A DNA stretch of 64,000 nucleotides from Allobosea sp. WAO (GTDB lineage: Bacteria > Pseudomonadota > Alphaproteobacteria > Rhizobiales > Beijerinckiaceae), in assembly GCF_001509835.1 (NCBI RefSeq), contig NZ_JXTJ01000002.1:1-64000 (forward strand), read 5' to 3'. This document shows, piece by piece, positions 28,359-37,282 of the stretch (position 1 is the stretch's first letter; every line of letters starts with the position of its first letter). A program made the position numbers and the translations under genes. The notes beneath the pieces are model-generated. The model ran no database searches and was not told the origin of the DNA. It worked only from the letters and a program-made list of their open reading frames with translations.

Positions 28359-29591
28359 TCAGAGGCCGAGCTTCTTCTTGCGCTGGCCGAGCGTGCGCAG
28401 GCGCAGCGCGTTCAGCTTGATGAAGCCCGCGGCGTCGCGGTGGTCGTAGGCGACGGCTCCTTCCTCGAAGGTAACGAGGTCTTGGTCGTAGAGCGAATAG
28501 GGGCTCGAGCGGCCGATGACATGGACACCACCCTTGTAGAGCTTGAGGCGCACCTGGCCGGTGACGAATTCCTGGCTCTTGTCGATCAGCGCCTGCAGCA
28601 TCTCGCGCTCCGGCGAGAACCAGAAGCCGTTATAGATCAGCTCGGCATATTGCGGCATGAGCTGGTCCTTGAGATGGGCGGCGCCACGGTCGAGCGTGAT
28701 CGACTCGATGGCGCGGTGCGCCGAGAGCAGGATCGTGCCGCCGGGCGTCTCGTACATGCCGCGGCTCTTCATGCCGACGAAGCGGTTCTCGACCAGGTCG
28801 AGCCGGCCAATGCCGTTGTCGCGGCCGAGCTCGTTGAGCTTGGCCAGCAGTGTTGCCGGCGAGAGCTTCTGGCCGTCGATCGCGACCGCATCGCCCTGCT
28901 CGAAGTCGATGGTGATCACGGTCGGCTTGTCCGGCGCGTCCTCCGGCGAGATCGTGCGCGAATAGACATAGTCCGGCACCTCGACGGCCGGGTCCTCGAG
29001 CACCTTACCCTCCGAGGAGGCGTGCAGCAGGTTGGCGTCGACCGAGAACGGCGCCTCGCCGCGCTTGTCCTTGGCGATCGGGATCTGGTGCTGCTCGGCG
29101 AAGGCGATCAGCTGCTCGCGCGAACGCAGGTCCCATTCGCGCCAGGGCGCGATCACATGGACGTCGGGCTTCAGGGCGTAGGCGGTGAGCTCGAAGCGGA
29201 CCTGGTCGTTGCCCTTGCCGGTGGCGCCATGCGAGACGGCGTCGGCGCCGACCTTCTCGGCGATCTCGATCAGCTTCTTGCCGATCAGCGGCCGGGCGAT
29301 CGAGGTGCCCAGCAGATAGACGCCCTCATAGGCGGCGTTGGCGCGGAACATCGGGAAGACGTAGTCGCGCACGAATTCCTCGCGCAGGTCTTCGATGAAG
29401 ATGTTCTCGGGCTTGATGCCGAGCAGCAGCGCCTTGTCGCGCGCCGGGCCGAGCTCCTCGCCCTGGCCGAGATCGGCGGTGAAGGTGACGACCTCGCAGT
29501 TATAGGTGGTCTGCAGCCATTTCAGGATGATCGAGGTGTCGAGGCCCCCGGAATAGGCGAGCACGACCTTGTTCACGCGCTTGTCGGCCAT
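28359..29591 (-). CDS. argG: Argininosuccinate synthase
   Basis: This 410-residue enzyme joins citrulline and aspartate with ATP in arginine synthesis. The ATP pyrophosphatase loop [16 protein letters not shown] is at residue 11, [15 protein letters not shown] near residue 122 and [24 protein letters not shown] near residue 265. The ATG at 29591 has AGGAAGA at the right distance and gives the usual length; a second ATG 13 codons earlier (29630) is possible but adds unconserved residues. It is a monocistronic unit on the minus strand. Confidence 0.97.
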   Translation of the reverse strand: MADKRVNKVVLAYSGGLDTSIILKWLQTTYNCEVVTFTADLGQGEELGPARDKALLLGIKPENIFIEDLREEFVRDYVFPMFRANAAYEGVYLLGTSIARPLIGKKLIEIAEKVGADAVSHGATGKGNDQVRFELTAYALKPDVHVIAPWREWDLRSREQLIAFAEQHQIPIAKDKRGEAPFSVDANLLHASSEGKVLEDPAVEVPDYVYSRTISPEDAPDKPTVITIDFEQGDAVAIDGQKLSPATLLAKLNELGRDNGIGRLDLVENRFVGMKSRGMYETPGGTILLSAHRAIESITLDRGAAHLKDQLMPQYAELIYNGFWFSPEREMLQALIDKSQEFVTGQVRLKLYKGGVHVIGRSSPYSLYDQDLVTFEEGAVAYDHRDAAGFIKLNALRLRTLGQRKKKLGL

Positions 29592-29857
29592 AGGCTGATC
29601 TTCCTGCTGCGGCTGCATGAGATGGCTCATGCCTGGGAGAAGGATACGGCGTCGACGGCCGTATTTCGGACGTAAGGGCGCACTATCGCAGGGCTACGGG
29701 CGACGCAATCGGAACCTTCTGATCGATGCGGCGTCTTCCGGTGATGGATCGTCGCAAGGGCGCCTGAACCGGGGAGCGTACAGCCGGCCTGGGGGCCAGG
29801 CCGGTGGATCATGTGATGAATGTGGCGGGACCGGATTTCGTTCCGCCGGGGGGGCTG

Positions 29858-30466
29858 ATGACGAAACGTCCTGTTCTGGATTTCTGGTATGAGTTCGCCT
29901 CGACCTATTCCTGCCTGACTGCCCTGCGAATCGAGGCTGCCGGCGAGGCGGCCGGAGTCGACCTGCGCTGGCGCCCCTTTCTTCTCGCCCCGATCTTCGC
30001 CGCCCAGGGCTGGACCAGCTCGCCCTTCAATCTCTACCCCAACAAGGGACGCTACATGTGGCGCGACGTGGCGCGCCGCGCCGGTCGCTCCGGCCTGACC
30101 ATCGTGCGTCCCGAAATCTTCCCGCAGAATTCGCTGATTGCCGCGCGCCTCGCGCTCGCCGGCCGCGAGGCCGGCTGGATGCCGGGCTTCACCAAGGCGC
30201 TGTTCCGGGCCCAGTTCTGCGAAGGTCGCAATATCGCCGAGGAGGCGGTGCTGACCGCGGCCTTGCGCGAGGCCGGCGCCGATGCCTCGGCTGCCTTCCC
30301 GCTTTCGCGCAGCGAGGAGGTCAAGGGCCGGCTCAAGGCCGAGACCGAGCTAGCCAAATCGCTCGGCATCTTCGGCGCGCCGACCTTCGTCACCGGCGAT
30401 GGCGAATTGTTCTGGGGCGACGACCGCCTCGAGGAAGCGCTCGACTGGGCCCGCGACGGGCGCTGA
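29858..30466 (+). CDS. 2-hydroxychromene-2-carboxylate isomerase (DsbA-like Kappa-GST fold)
   Basis: This 202-residue protein of the DsbA-like thioredoxin superfamily has a helical insertion. It starts DFWYEFASTYSCLTALR, where the Ser of the FASxYSY-like motif replaces the redox Cys and activates glutathione. GIFGAPTFVTGDGELFWGDDRLE near residue 165 holds the cis-Pro loop and the typical C-terminal WGxDRL. The family converts hydroxychromene carboxylate to benzylidenepyruvate in naphthalene breakdown, but most genomic members have unknown substrates. No aromatic pathway genes are near. The ATG at 29858 is chosen over the upstream one because the fold starts there. Confidence 0.85.
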   Translation: MTKRPVLDFWYEFASTYSCLTALRIEAAGEAAGVDLRWRPFLLAPIFAAQGWTSSPFNLYPNKGRYMWRDVARRAGRSGLTIVRPEIFPQNSLIAARLALAGREAGWMPGFTKALFRAQFCEGRNIAEEAVLTAALREAGADASAAFPLSRSEEVKGRLKAETELAKSLGIFGAPTFVTGDGELFWGDDRLEEALDWARDGR

Positions 30467-30623
30467 GCGCCTCGAAAGGCTAGGCGGCAATCTGGACAAG
30501 ATCCGGCCCTGTCACGGGCGCGAATCGCGGCTTCGCGCCCGACGGAGAGCAGGGCTCATGGCTGGGCCTCTGCGGCATGGCCGCCTGTGATCTCCGTTTC
30601 CGGGCGCGTAGAGCACGCTAGAC

Positions 30624-31148
30624 CTATTCGGCCAGGATCGGCCCCGAGAGGAAGCGCCGCAGCTTCTCGCGGGTCAGGCGCTGGTTGTTGCGCTGCCATT
30701 CATCGCTGGTGGCGAAGACCGGCGAGGTCTCGTCCCAGCCGCTGCAGCTATAATCCGACTGCTCGGCGAAGAAGGCGACGAATTCCTCCCTCGAACTCCA
30801 TTCGGCGATCGCATTCCCCGCATGATGGCCGTCTAGGATATCGCAGAGCTTGATCCCGGCCTGCGTGCGGATCAGGCCATGGCCGCAGTAATCGCGATGG
30901 AACTCGTGGATCAGGCCGCGTTCGACCGGATGCTGCATCACCCTGTCCCAGACCTCCCCGGCCAGCACCGGCCCGAACAGGGAATGATCGAGCCGATCGC
31001 GCAATTTGAGCGCATAGGCACGGCGCGAGGCCTCCCCGCCATCCTGCGGCGGCAGGTTTCCGCGCGGGCCGCGATTGGCGCGGATAGCTGCCACCAGCAC
31101 GAAGACGATCAACCCGAGCGCGATCAACGGGATGATCGTCGCCGCCAT
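30624..31148 (-). CDS. Unknown membrane-anchored protein
   Basis: This 174-residue protein has one N-terminal transmembrane helix (residues 4-22) and a soluble part that I do not recognise. The soluble part is rich in His/Trp/Cys, with HEFHRDYCGHGLIRTQ and CDILDGHHAGNAIAEW. Those His clusters might bind a metal, though this is a guess. It lies 5 bases after the DUF2244 gene, so the two are probably co-translated. Confidence 0.6.
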   Translation of the reverse strand: MAATIIPLIALGLIVFVLVAAIRANRGPRGNLPPQDGGEASRRAYALKLRDRLDHSLFGPVLAGEVWDRVMQHPVERGLIHEFHRDYCGHGLIRTQAGIKLCDILDGHHAGNAIAEWSSREEFVAFFAEQSDYSCSGWDETSPVFATSDEWQRNNQRLTREKLRRFLSGPILAE

Positions 31149-31153
31149 GCGGG

Positions 31154-31693
31154 TCAGACAGGTTCGAAATCGGGCCCGCGCCGGGCTTTCGTCAGGGCGG
31201 TGGAGAGCGCCGACGCGAATCCCTCGCGCTCCTGCGGCGACAGCGCAGCGGCGACCGCGACCTTGCGGCCGCGCGAGACGAGCGCCAGGCGCATCAGCCC
31301 GTAATCCTCGTCATGCTCGCGCTCCAGCTTCGTCCAGGCCGGATTGGAGCGCCAGACCGCTTCCTTGCCGCGATGGGAGACCTGGCGCAGCACGATTTCG
31401 AGCGGGGTAACGACGATCCGTTCGAAGGCACGCGCGGCGTTGAAATTGACCTTGAAGGCGATGAACAGCGCCAGGATGTCTAGGCCGAAGAAGCCGGCGA
31501 CGGGCCAGGCGCCGAGCAGGACGAAAGGCACGGACGCGACGACACTGGTGATGCAGACCAGCGTCATCACGAGGCGAAACCCGGCTGGGCCGAGCGAGCG
31601 ATGCGGCGTGATCGTCGCGTCGAAGACAGGCCGCTCCGCCACGGCGGCGAAGGCCGTGGCCGCGCTCTCGGGATCGGGCTTGCTCAAGCTCAT
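31154..31693 (-). CDS. DUF2244 family membrane protein
   Basis: This 179-residue protein has two transmembrane helices (about residues 40-58 and 63-82) followed by a beta-rich cytoplasmic domain. ITPHRSLGPAGFRLVM and AFKVNFNAARAFERIVVTPLEIVLR fit DUF2244. The function is unknown. In many alphaproteobacteria it stands next to nth, and here nth is divergent with 20 bases between the starts. Confidence 0.82.
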   Translation of the reverse strand: MSLSKPDPESAATAFAAVAERPVFDATITPHRSLGPAGFRLVMTLVCITSVVASVPFVLLGAWPVAGFFGLDILALFIAFKVNFNAARAFERIVVTPLEIVLRQVSHRGKEAVWRSNPAWTKLEREHDEDYGLMRLALVSRGRKVAVAAALSPQEREGFASALSTALTKARRGPDFEPV

Positions 31694-31713
31694 CCTGCGA
31701 TTATAACGCCGCC

Positions 31714-32415
31714 ATGAGCGAAGCGAACAGGGGCCAGCAGCGCACGCCGGCGCGCAAGCGGATCACGAATCCGAAGCCCCGCAACGCCGCCGAAATCCGC
31801 GAAATCTTCACGCGCTTCCGCACCGCAAGGCCGGAGCCGAAAGGTGAGCTCGACTATGTCAACGCCTTCACGTTGCTGGTCGCGGTCCTGCTCTCGGCGC
31901 AGGCGACCGATGCCGGGGTCAACAAGGCGACGAAGCGGCTGTTCGAACTCGCCGACACGCCGGAGAAGATGCTGGCGCTCGGCGAGGATCAGGTGCGCGA
32001 GCTGGTCAAGACAATCGGGCTCTACCGCACCAAGGCGAAGAACGTCATCGCGCTCTGCGAGAAACTGATCGCCGAATTCGGCAGCGCCGTGCCGACCACG
32101 CGCGAGGCGCTGGAGAGCCTGCCCGGCGTCGGCCGCAAGACCGCCAATGTCGTGCTCAACATCGCCTTCGGCGAGATCACCCATGCGGTCGACACCCATG
32201 TCTTCCGCGTCGCCAACCGGCTGCGCATCGCGCCGGGCAAGAACGTGCTGCAGGTCGAGCTCGGGCTGGAGAAGGCGATCCCGGCCGAGTTCGGCCGGCA
32301 TGCCCATCACTGGCTGATCCTGCACGGGCGCTATACCTGCAAGGCCCTGCGCCCCGCCTGCGAGAGCTGCATCGTCGCCGATCTCTGCGACTCCGCCGAC
32401 AAGCGGATCGCCTGA
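31714..32415 (+). CDS. nth: Endonuclease III
   Basis: This 233-residue DNA glycosylase/AP lyase removes oxidised pyrimidines. The helix-hairpin-helix LPGVGRKTANVVLNIAFGE is near residue 133 with the catalytic Lys in GRKTA, and the catalytic Asp is in AVDTHVFRVANRL near residue 158. The [4Fe-4S] cluster cysteines follow the C-x6-C-x2-C-x5-C pattern in YTCKALRPACESCIVADLC near the C-terminus. The basic N-terminal 25 residues are an extension compared with E. coli. All key residues are present. Confidence 0.96.
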   Translation: MSEANRGQQRTPARKRITNPKPRNAAEIREIFTRFRTARPEPKGELDYVNAFTLLVAVLLSAQATDAGVNKATKRLFELADTPEKMLALGEDQVRELVKTIGLYRTKAKNVIALCEKLIAEFGSAVPTTREALESLPGVGRKTANVVLNIAFGEITHAVDTHVFRVANRLRIAPGKNVLQVELGLEKAIPAEFGRHAHHWLILHGRYTCKALRPACESCIVADLCDSADKRIA

Positions 32416-32419
32416 AGCC

Positions 32420-33406
32420 TCAGTTGATGGCGAGGCGGGCCTCGCGGATGATCGAGGCCCAGCGGCGCGATTCCGCCTCCATCATCGCCGCGAACTCCTC
32501 GGGCGCATTGCCGATCGGCTCGGCACCCTCGTTCTGCAGGCGCTCGCGGATCAGCGCGCTGTTGATCGTCTCGACGGTTGCGTTCCGCAGCCTGGCGGCG
32601 ACCTCCTTCGGCGTCCCCTTTGGTACGACGAAACCGTACCAGGCGGTCGCCTCGTAATTCGGCCACCCGCTCTCGGCCACCGAAGGCACTTCGGGGAAGA
32701 GCTTGGCGCGGGCCTTGCCGGTCACCGCCAGCGCCCTGACCTTGCCGCCCTCAATCAGGCCGAGCACCGAAGGCACCGTCGTGACCATGAAGTCGGAATT
32801 GCCGGCGAGCAGATCGGTCAGGGCAGGACCTGCGCCACGATAGGGCACATGCACCGCGTTGAATTGCGTCGTCTGGGCGAGCAACACGGTGGCGAGATGG
32901 CTGGCGGATCCGTTGCCGGCAGAGCCATAGGTCAGCTTGCCCGGGTTCTTCTGCGCCTGGCCGACGAGTTCGGCGAGCGATTTGTGCGGAGACGCCGCCG
33001 CAACCACCACGACCAACGGCGCGGCCGAGATCAGCGTCAGCGGGTCGAAGGCTGACAAGGGATCGACCCGGACGTTCTTGAACAGATGCGGGTTGACCAC
33101 CATCGGCCCCTGATTGGCCATCAGCACGGTGTAGCCATCGGCCGGGGACGAAGCCGCCTGCGCCGTCGCGAGATTGCCACCAGCCGAGCCGTTGTTCTCG
33201 ACGACCAGCGACTGGCCGAGCCGCTCGCCGACACCCTGGGCGACGAGCCGTGCGATCGCATCGGTGCCGCCACCGGCGGCATAGGGCACGAGCAGCCGCA
33301 TCGGCCGCTCGGGGAAGACCGCCTGCGCGGCCGCGGCTTCAGACAGGCAGGTGCCGGCCGCGAGGCTCGCCATTAAGGTACAGAATTGACGGCGCGTCGT
33401 GGTCAT
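32420..33406 (-). CDS. Bug-type tripartite tricarboxylate transporter binding protein
   Basis: This 328-residue periplasmic substrate-binding protein of the TctC/Bug family has a signal peptide with a twin-arginine-like start (TTTRRQFCTLMASLAAG). The mature fold has PMRLLVPYAAGGGTDAIARLVA near residue 35, YGSAGNGSASHLAT near residue 150 and VPYRGAGPALTDLLAGN near residue 175. Bug proteins bind small carboxylates for TctAB, but no TctA/TctB genes are near, which is common for this family. The start codon at 33406 lies inside the 3' end of the upstream isomerase gene (68-base overlap), so the two are coupled. Confidence 0.88.
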   Translation of the reverse strand: MTTTRRQFCTLMASLAAGTCLSEAAAAQAVFPERPMRLLVPYAAGGGTDAIARLVAQGVGERLGQSLVVENNGSAGGNLATAQAASSPADGYTVLMANQGPMVVNPHLFKNVRVDPLSAFDPLTLISAAPLVVVVAAASPHKSLAELVGQAQKNPGKLTYGSAGNGSASHLATVLLAQTTQFNAVHVPYRGAGPALTDLLAGNSDFMVTTVPSVLGLIEGGKVRALAVTGKARAKLFPEVPSVAESGWPNYEATAWYGFVVPKGTPKEVAARLRNATVETINSALIRERLQNEGAEPIGNAPEEFAAMMEAESRRWASIIREARLAIN

Positions 33407-34541
33407 GGCTGCGATTTCCTCCCGTTTCCGCCCTCTCTGCAAGCGCGAACATCGCGTTTGCGGGGACGATTACATTTCCTTCGAAGATGCGGCGCGCGGT
33501 GCGGACCAGACTGGCGCGCACGACCTCGCCGGCTTCGTCCAGCGCCAGATCGACCTGGATGGTGCCGCTCGGATGCTCGATCGTGACGAGCGAGCCCAGA
33601 TGCGGCGAAAGCACCTCCTGGGCGACGCTGCCGGCGAGCCTACTCGCCGCGGCGATGCAGAGCGCTCCGGTCACAGCATGGCTGCGATGGCAGCGGTCCG
33701 GCGTGAAATAGCGCGATGTCAGGCTGCCGCTGCCGCGGGCGGGCGAAAGCAGCCCGATCTTGGGCAGGACATGGCCGGCGACATCGCCGAGGCCCATGCG
33801 CCGGCCGGCCTCGCGGCGGATCGCTTCGAGACGATCCAGCAGATAGTCATCGGCATCGAGCTCGGCCGGCGTCTCGTCGCCCGCGATTCCGAAGTCGACG
33901 GCCCGCAGCAGCAGCATCGGCGTAGCGTAATCGACCAGGGTGATCGGGACGCCGTCGATCGTCTCACGGACCTTACCGCTCGGCAGCAGCGCGCCGGTCT
34001 TGGAACCGACGGCGCGCAGGAAGTTGAGCTTGACCGCGGCCGCCGTGCCGGCGACGCCGTCAATGGCGGTCGTGCCGTCATATTCGACGATACCACCGGG
34101 GGTGCTGACCAGAGCCTCGACCAGCGCACCGGTATTGCAGTTGTAGATGCGCACCGGCGTCTCGCCTTCCCGGGCGGGGACCAGCCCGGCCTCGATGGCG
34201 AAAGGCCCGACGGCGGCGAGCATGTTGCCGCAGTTCGGACCGAGATCGACCAGCGCACGGTCGACCGCGACCTGCGCGAAGAGATAGTCGACATCAGCGT
34301 CGGCCCGGGCCGAGCGACTGACGATCGCGACCTTGCTGGTCAGCGAATTGCCGCCGCCGAGCCCGTCGAGCTGCAGCATATGCGGCGAACCCATCACGGC
34401 GAGCAGCACGCCGGCACGCGCCGCCGGCTCCTTCGGTAGATCGGCTGCGAGGAAGAACGGGCCGCGCGAGGTGCCGCCGCGCATCAGCACGCAGGGAATG
34501 CGCAGGGCCTTGGCATGCTGAAGCTGGAAGGGAGCGGACAA
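33339..34541 (-). CDS. PrpF/GalD-type isomerase (4-oxalomesaconate tautomerase family)
   Basis: This 400-residue protein has two diaminopimelate-epimerase-like domains. It begins CVLMRGGTSRGPFFLAADLP, the hallmark of the PrpF/GalD group, with DLGPNCGNMLAAVGPFA (reactive Cys) near residue 100 and HRSHAVTGALCIAAA near residue 285. GalD tautomerises 4-oxalomesaconate in gallate breakdown; PrpF isomerises aconitate. The pairing with a Bug carboxylate-binding protein and LysR regulator suggests use of a tricarboxylate or oxo-acid. Its last 22 codons overlap the Bug gene. Confidence 0.82.
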   Translation of the reverse strand: MSAPFQLQHAKALRIPCVLMRGGTSRGPFFLAADLPKEPAARAGVLLAVMGSPHMLQLDGLGGGNSLTSKVAIVSRSARADADVDYLFAQVAVDRALVDLGPNCGNMLAAVGPFAIEAGLVPAREGETPVRIYNCNTGALVEALVSTPGGIVEYDGTTAIDGVAGTAAAVKLNFLRAVGSKTGALLPSGKVRETIDGVPITLVDYATPMLLLRAVDFGIAGDETPAELDADDYLLDRLEAIRREAGRRMGLGDVAGHVLPKIGLLSPARGSGSLTSRYFTPDRCHRSHAVTGALCIAAASRLAGSVAQEVLSPHLGSLVTIEHPSGTIQVDLALDEAGEVVRASLVRTARRIFEGNVIVPANAMFALAERAETGGNRSHDHDAPSILYLNGEPRGRHLPV

Positions 34542-34616
34542 GGGCGAGCCCCGGCAATTGCGATGCCTCTGTCATTCCAAATCCGACAACTGCTGTGAAA
34601 TGCAGAGATCGGCGCT

Positions 34617-34639
34617 ATTGATACGTGATGAGCATCAAT
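34617..34639. promoter_or_regulatory. LysR-type ATTGAT-N11-ATCAAT palindrome
   Basis: ATTGAT (34617-34622) and ATCAAT (34634-34639) form an inverted repeat with an 11-base spacer, the T-N11-A layout used by LysR regulators. It spans the start codon of the LysR gene, which would suit negative autoregulation, and lies 76 bases upstream of the divergent isomerase gene. Confidence 0.5.
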
Positions 34640-35542
34640 TTTGAAGCACTGGATCTGCGCGCCTTCGTCGCCGTGGTCGAGCTCGGCGGCTTCCACCGGG
34701 CAGCCGAAGCCCTGAACATGTCGCAGCCGGCGCTGAGCAGGCGGATCCAGCGGCTCGAAGCGGCGGTCGGCGCCGCCCTGCTCGAGCGGACGACGCGGCG
34801 CGTCGCGCTGACCATGGTCGGGCGCGAGATGCTGCCCCTGGTCCGCCGCATGCTCGACGAATTCGACACCTCGATCTTCGCGATGCGCGATCTCGGCGGC
34901 CGACGCGCCGGACAGATCGCGCTAGCCTGCATCCCCACCGCGGCCTTCTATTTCCTGCCCTCGGTGATCGCGCGCTTCAGCGAGCAATACCCCAACATCC
35001 GCTTCCGGATCCTCGATCTCTCGGCGAATGACGGGCTCGAGGCGGTGGCGCGCGGCGAGGTCGAATTCGGCATCAATCTGCTCGGCGGCTCCGATGCCGA
35101 ACTCACCTTCGAGCCGCTGCTGGAGGACCCGTTCGTGCTGGCCTGCCGGCGCGACCATGTGCTCGCCGACCGGCCCGCAGTAGCCTGGACCGATCTCGAA
35201 GGCCATCCGCTGGTCACGGTCAGTCGGGCGAGCGGCAATCGCGCCATCCTGGATTCGGCCTTGGTCAAGGTCGGGGTCAGGCTCGACTGGTCATTCGAGG
35301 TCACCCACCTCTCGACCTCGCTCGGCCTGGTCGAGGCCGGGCTCGGCATCTCGGTGCTGCCACGGCTGGCGACGCCGGGCCGGGATCACCCGACCATCGC
35401 GACGCGGGCGATCCGCGATCCCGAGATCTCGCGCACGATCGGCGTGGTCAGGCGGCGTGGCGTCAGGTTGGCGCCGGCCGCCGAGCGCTTCCTCGAAATG
35501 CTGCTCGGGACCTGGCGCGGCCCTGTCCCGGGTCCTGCGTGA
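34628..35542 (+). CDS. LysR-family transcriptional regulator
   Basis: This 304-residue regulator has an N-terminal winged HTH (residues 5-64, with GGFHRAAEALNMSQPALSRRIQRLEAAVG) and a two-lobed periplasmic-binding-protein-like effector domain (about 90-295, from AGQIALACIPTAAFYFLP). It is divergent from the PrpF/GalD-Bug pair and is the likely controller of that pair in response to a carboxylate. Two start codons, GTG ATG, are adjacent; ATG 34628 is taken. Confidence 0.9.
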   Translation: MSINFEALDLRAFVAVVELGGFHRAAEALNMSQPALSRRIQRLEAAVGAALLERTTRRVALTMVGREMLPLVRRMLDEFDTSIFAMRDLGGRRAGQIALACIPTAAFYFLPSVIARFSEQYPNIRFRILDLSANDGLEAVARGEVEFGINLLGGSDAELTFEPLLEDPFVLACRRDHVLADRPAVAWTDLEGHPLVTVSRASGNRAILDSALVKVGVRLDWSFEVTHLSTSLGLVEAGLGISVLPRLATPGRDHPTIATRAIRDPEISRTIGVVRRRGVRLAPAAERFLEMLLGTWRGPVPGPA

Positions 35543-35548
35543 CCTGCC

Positions 35549-36346
35549 TCAGCCGAAAACCCAGAGCCCAGCGAGCCCGGCCGAGCCGACGACGATCCGC
35601 CACCAGGCGAAGGGCGTGAAGCCGCGCTTCGAGACGAAATCGAGGAAGGAGCGGACGACGATCAGCGCCGAGATGAAGGCGGTGACGAAGCCGATGCCGA
35701 TCAGCAGCGTGTCGCTGGCGGTGAGATCCTTGTAGTTCTTCATCAGATCGTAGGCGAAGGCGCCGGCCATGGTCGGCATCGCCAGGAAGAAGGAGAACTC
35801 CGCCGCCGCGCGCTTGTCGGCGCCGAGCAGCATGGCGCCGACGATGGTCGAGCCCGAGCGCGAGACGCCCGGGATCATGGCAAGGCACTGGATCAGGCCG
35901 ATCTTGAAATACATCGCCAGCGGGAAGGCGGTGGCGTCATGGTGCTTCACCTCGAGTTCCAGCTCGTCGACGACAAGCAGGACCAGCCCGCCGGCGATCA
36001 GCGTGGTGCAGACCAGGAACGGGTTGAACAGCACGCCCTTGATGAAGCCATGGGCGAGCGCGCCGATCGCCGCCGCCGGCAGGAAGGCGAGGAGCACGCC
36101 GATGACGAAGCGGCGCGCCGCCGGGTCGGTGCGCAGGCGCAGGGCGATGTCGAGCAAGCGGCGGAAATAGACCAGGAGGATCGCCAGGATCGCGCCGAGC
36201 TGGACCAGGATCTCGAACGATTTGCCCTTGGATTCGAAGCCGAGAAAATGGCCGAGCAGGAGCAGGTGTCCGGTCGAGGAGACCGGCAGAAATTCGGTCA
36301 GCCCCTCGACGACGCCGAGGATGGCGGCCACCAACAGGTCACTCAT
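35549..36346 (-). CDS. uppP: Undecaprenyl-diphosphatase UppP (BacA)
   Basis: This 265-residue polytopic membrane phosphatase recycles the C55 lipid carrier for peptidoglycan synthesis. Active-site motifs are [15 protein letters not shown] at residue 14 (Glu-rich box) and [17 protein letters not shown] near residue 160. Eight hydrophobic segments are visible. Overproduction gives bacitracin resistance in E. coli. The ATG at 36346 is chosen because the family begins there. It is convergent with the LysR gene, only 6 bases apart. Confidence 0.95.
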   Translation of the reverse strand: MSDLLVAAILGVVEGLTEFLPVSSTGHLLLLGHFLGFESKGKSFEILVQLGAILAILLVYFRRLLDIALRLRTDPAARRFVIGVLLAFLPAAAIGALAHGFIKGVLFNPFLVCTTLIAGGLVLLVVDELELEVKHHDATAFPLAMYFKIGLIQCLAMIPGVSRSGSTIVGAMLLGADKRAAAEFSFFLAMPTMAGAFAYDLMKNYKDLTASDTLLIGIGFVTAFISALIVVRSFLDFVSKRGFTPFAWWRIVVGSAGLAGLWVFG

Positions 36347-36589
36347 CGGAAGGTCCTTCTCAGCCGGCAGGCGCGGCGCAACCAAGCGGCGCCGCGGGCG
36401 TTAAAGCTATGGCGCAGGCTCTTTGCGAATTGGTTACCAATTGGCGAAGGAAAAGCGCCGATTCCGCCGCATAGCCGATAGCCGGGTTGTTAGCCACCGC
36501 AGCCGAGCCTATACGGATTTTGCCTCCGCAAGGCCCGCGACCGCGCTTCAGGTCGCATTTCCAGCCCAATTCTCCGTTTCAAGCAACCG

Positions 36590-37282
36590 ATGGCCACGCT
36601 TCATCATTATCCGCTTTGTCCGCATTCGCGCTTCGTCCGGCTGGTGCTGGGCGAGTTCGGCCTCGACGCCGCGATGGTCGAGGAGCGGATATGGGAGCGC
36701 CGTCGCGAGTTCCTCGAGCTCAACCCGGCCGGGACGACGCCCGTCCTGCGCGAAGACAGTGGGCTCGTGATCCCCGGCGCCGGGCCGATCGCCGAATATC
36801 TCGACGAGACACGCGGACTTGCCCTCGGCGAGCGCCGCCTGCTGCCGGAGGGACCGGGTGAGCGCATCGAAGTGCGCCGGCTGCTCGACTGGTTCAACAT
36901 CAAGTTCAACGAGGAAATCACCGCCCCGCTCGTGCTGGAGAAGGTGATGAAGCGCTTCATGAGCCGCGATGAGGGCGGCGGCCCGCCGGAAATGAGCGCG
37001 ATCCGTGCCGCCCGCGGCAATGTCCGCTATCATCTGCGCTATATCGCCTGGCTGACGGCAAAGCGGAACTGGCTCGCAGGCTCGGTTCTGAGCTATGCCG
37101 ATCTCGCCGCCGCGGCGCATCTCTCCTGCGTCGACTATCTCGGCGACGTGCCCTGGGATGAGGATGAGGCCGCCCGCGCATGGTACGCCATGATCAAGTC
37201 CAGACCGAGCTTCCGGCCGCTGCTCAGCGACCGGATTCCGGGCATGGCGCCGGCAGCCCATTACGACGACCTGGACTTCTGA
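36590..37282 (+). CDS. Glutathione S-transferase family protein
   Basis: This 230-residue protein has an N-terminal thioredoxin-like domain starting [20 protein letters not shown]. The Cys of CPHS is in the position of the Beta/Omega-class catalytic Cys. [29 protein letters not shown] holds the cis-Pro and glutathione-binding Ser/Gly region. The helical C-terminal half (about 85-225) has [21 protein letters not shown]. The substrate is unknown. It is the first gene of a tight set with queG and an SDR gene: its TGA overlaps the proposed queG start. Confidence 0.85.
   Translation: MATLHHYPLCPHSRFVRLVLGEFGLDAAMVEERIWERRREFLELNPAGTTPVLREDSGLVIPGAGPIAEYLDETRGLALGERRLLPEGPGERIEVRRLLDWFNIKFNEEITAPLVLEKVMKRFMSRDEGGGPPEMSAIRAARGNVRYHLRYIAWLTAKRNWLAGSVLSYADLAAAAHLSCVDYLGDVPWDEDEAARAWYAMIKSRPSFRPLLSDRIPGMAPAAHYDDLDF

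Noticed and set aside
29711-29735. GGAAC-N16-CGTC before the isomerase-like gene at 29858
   Set aside because: One mismatch in the -10 box (CGTC instead of CGTT) and 120 bases from the start; weaker than the three full matches reported.
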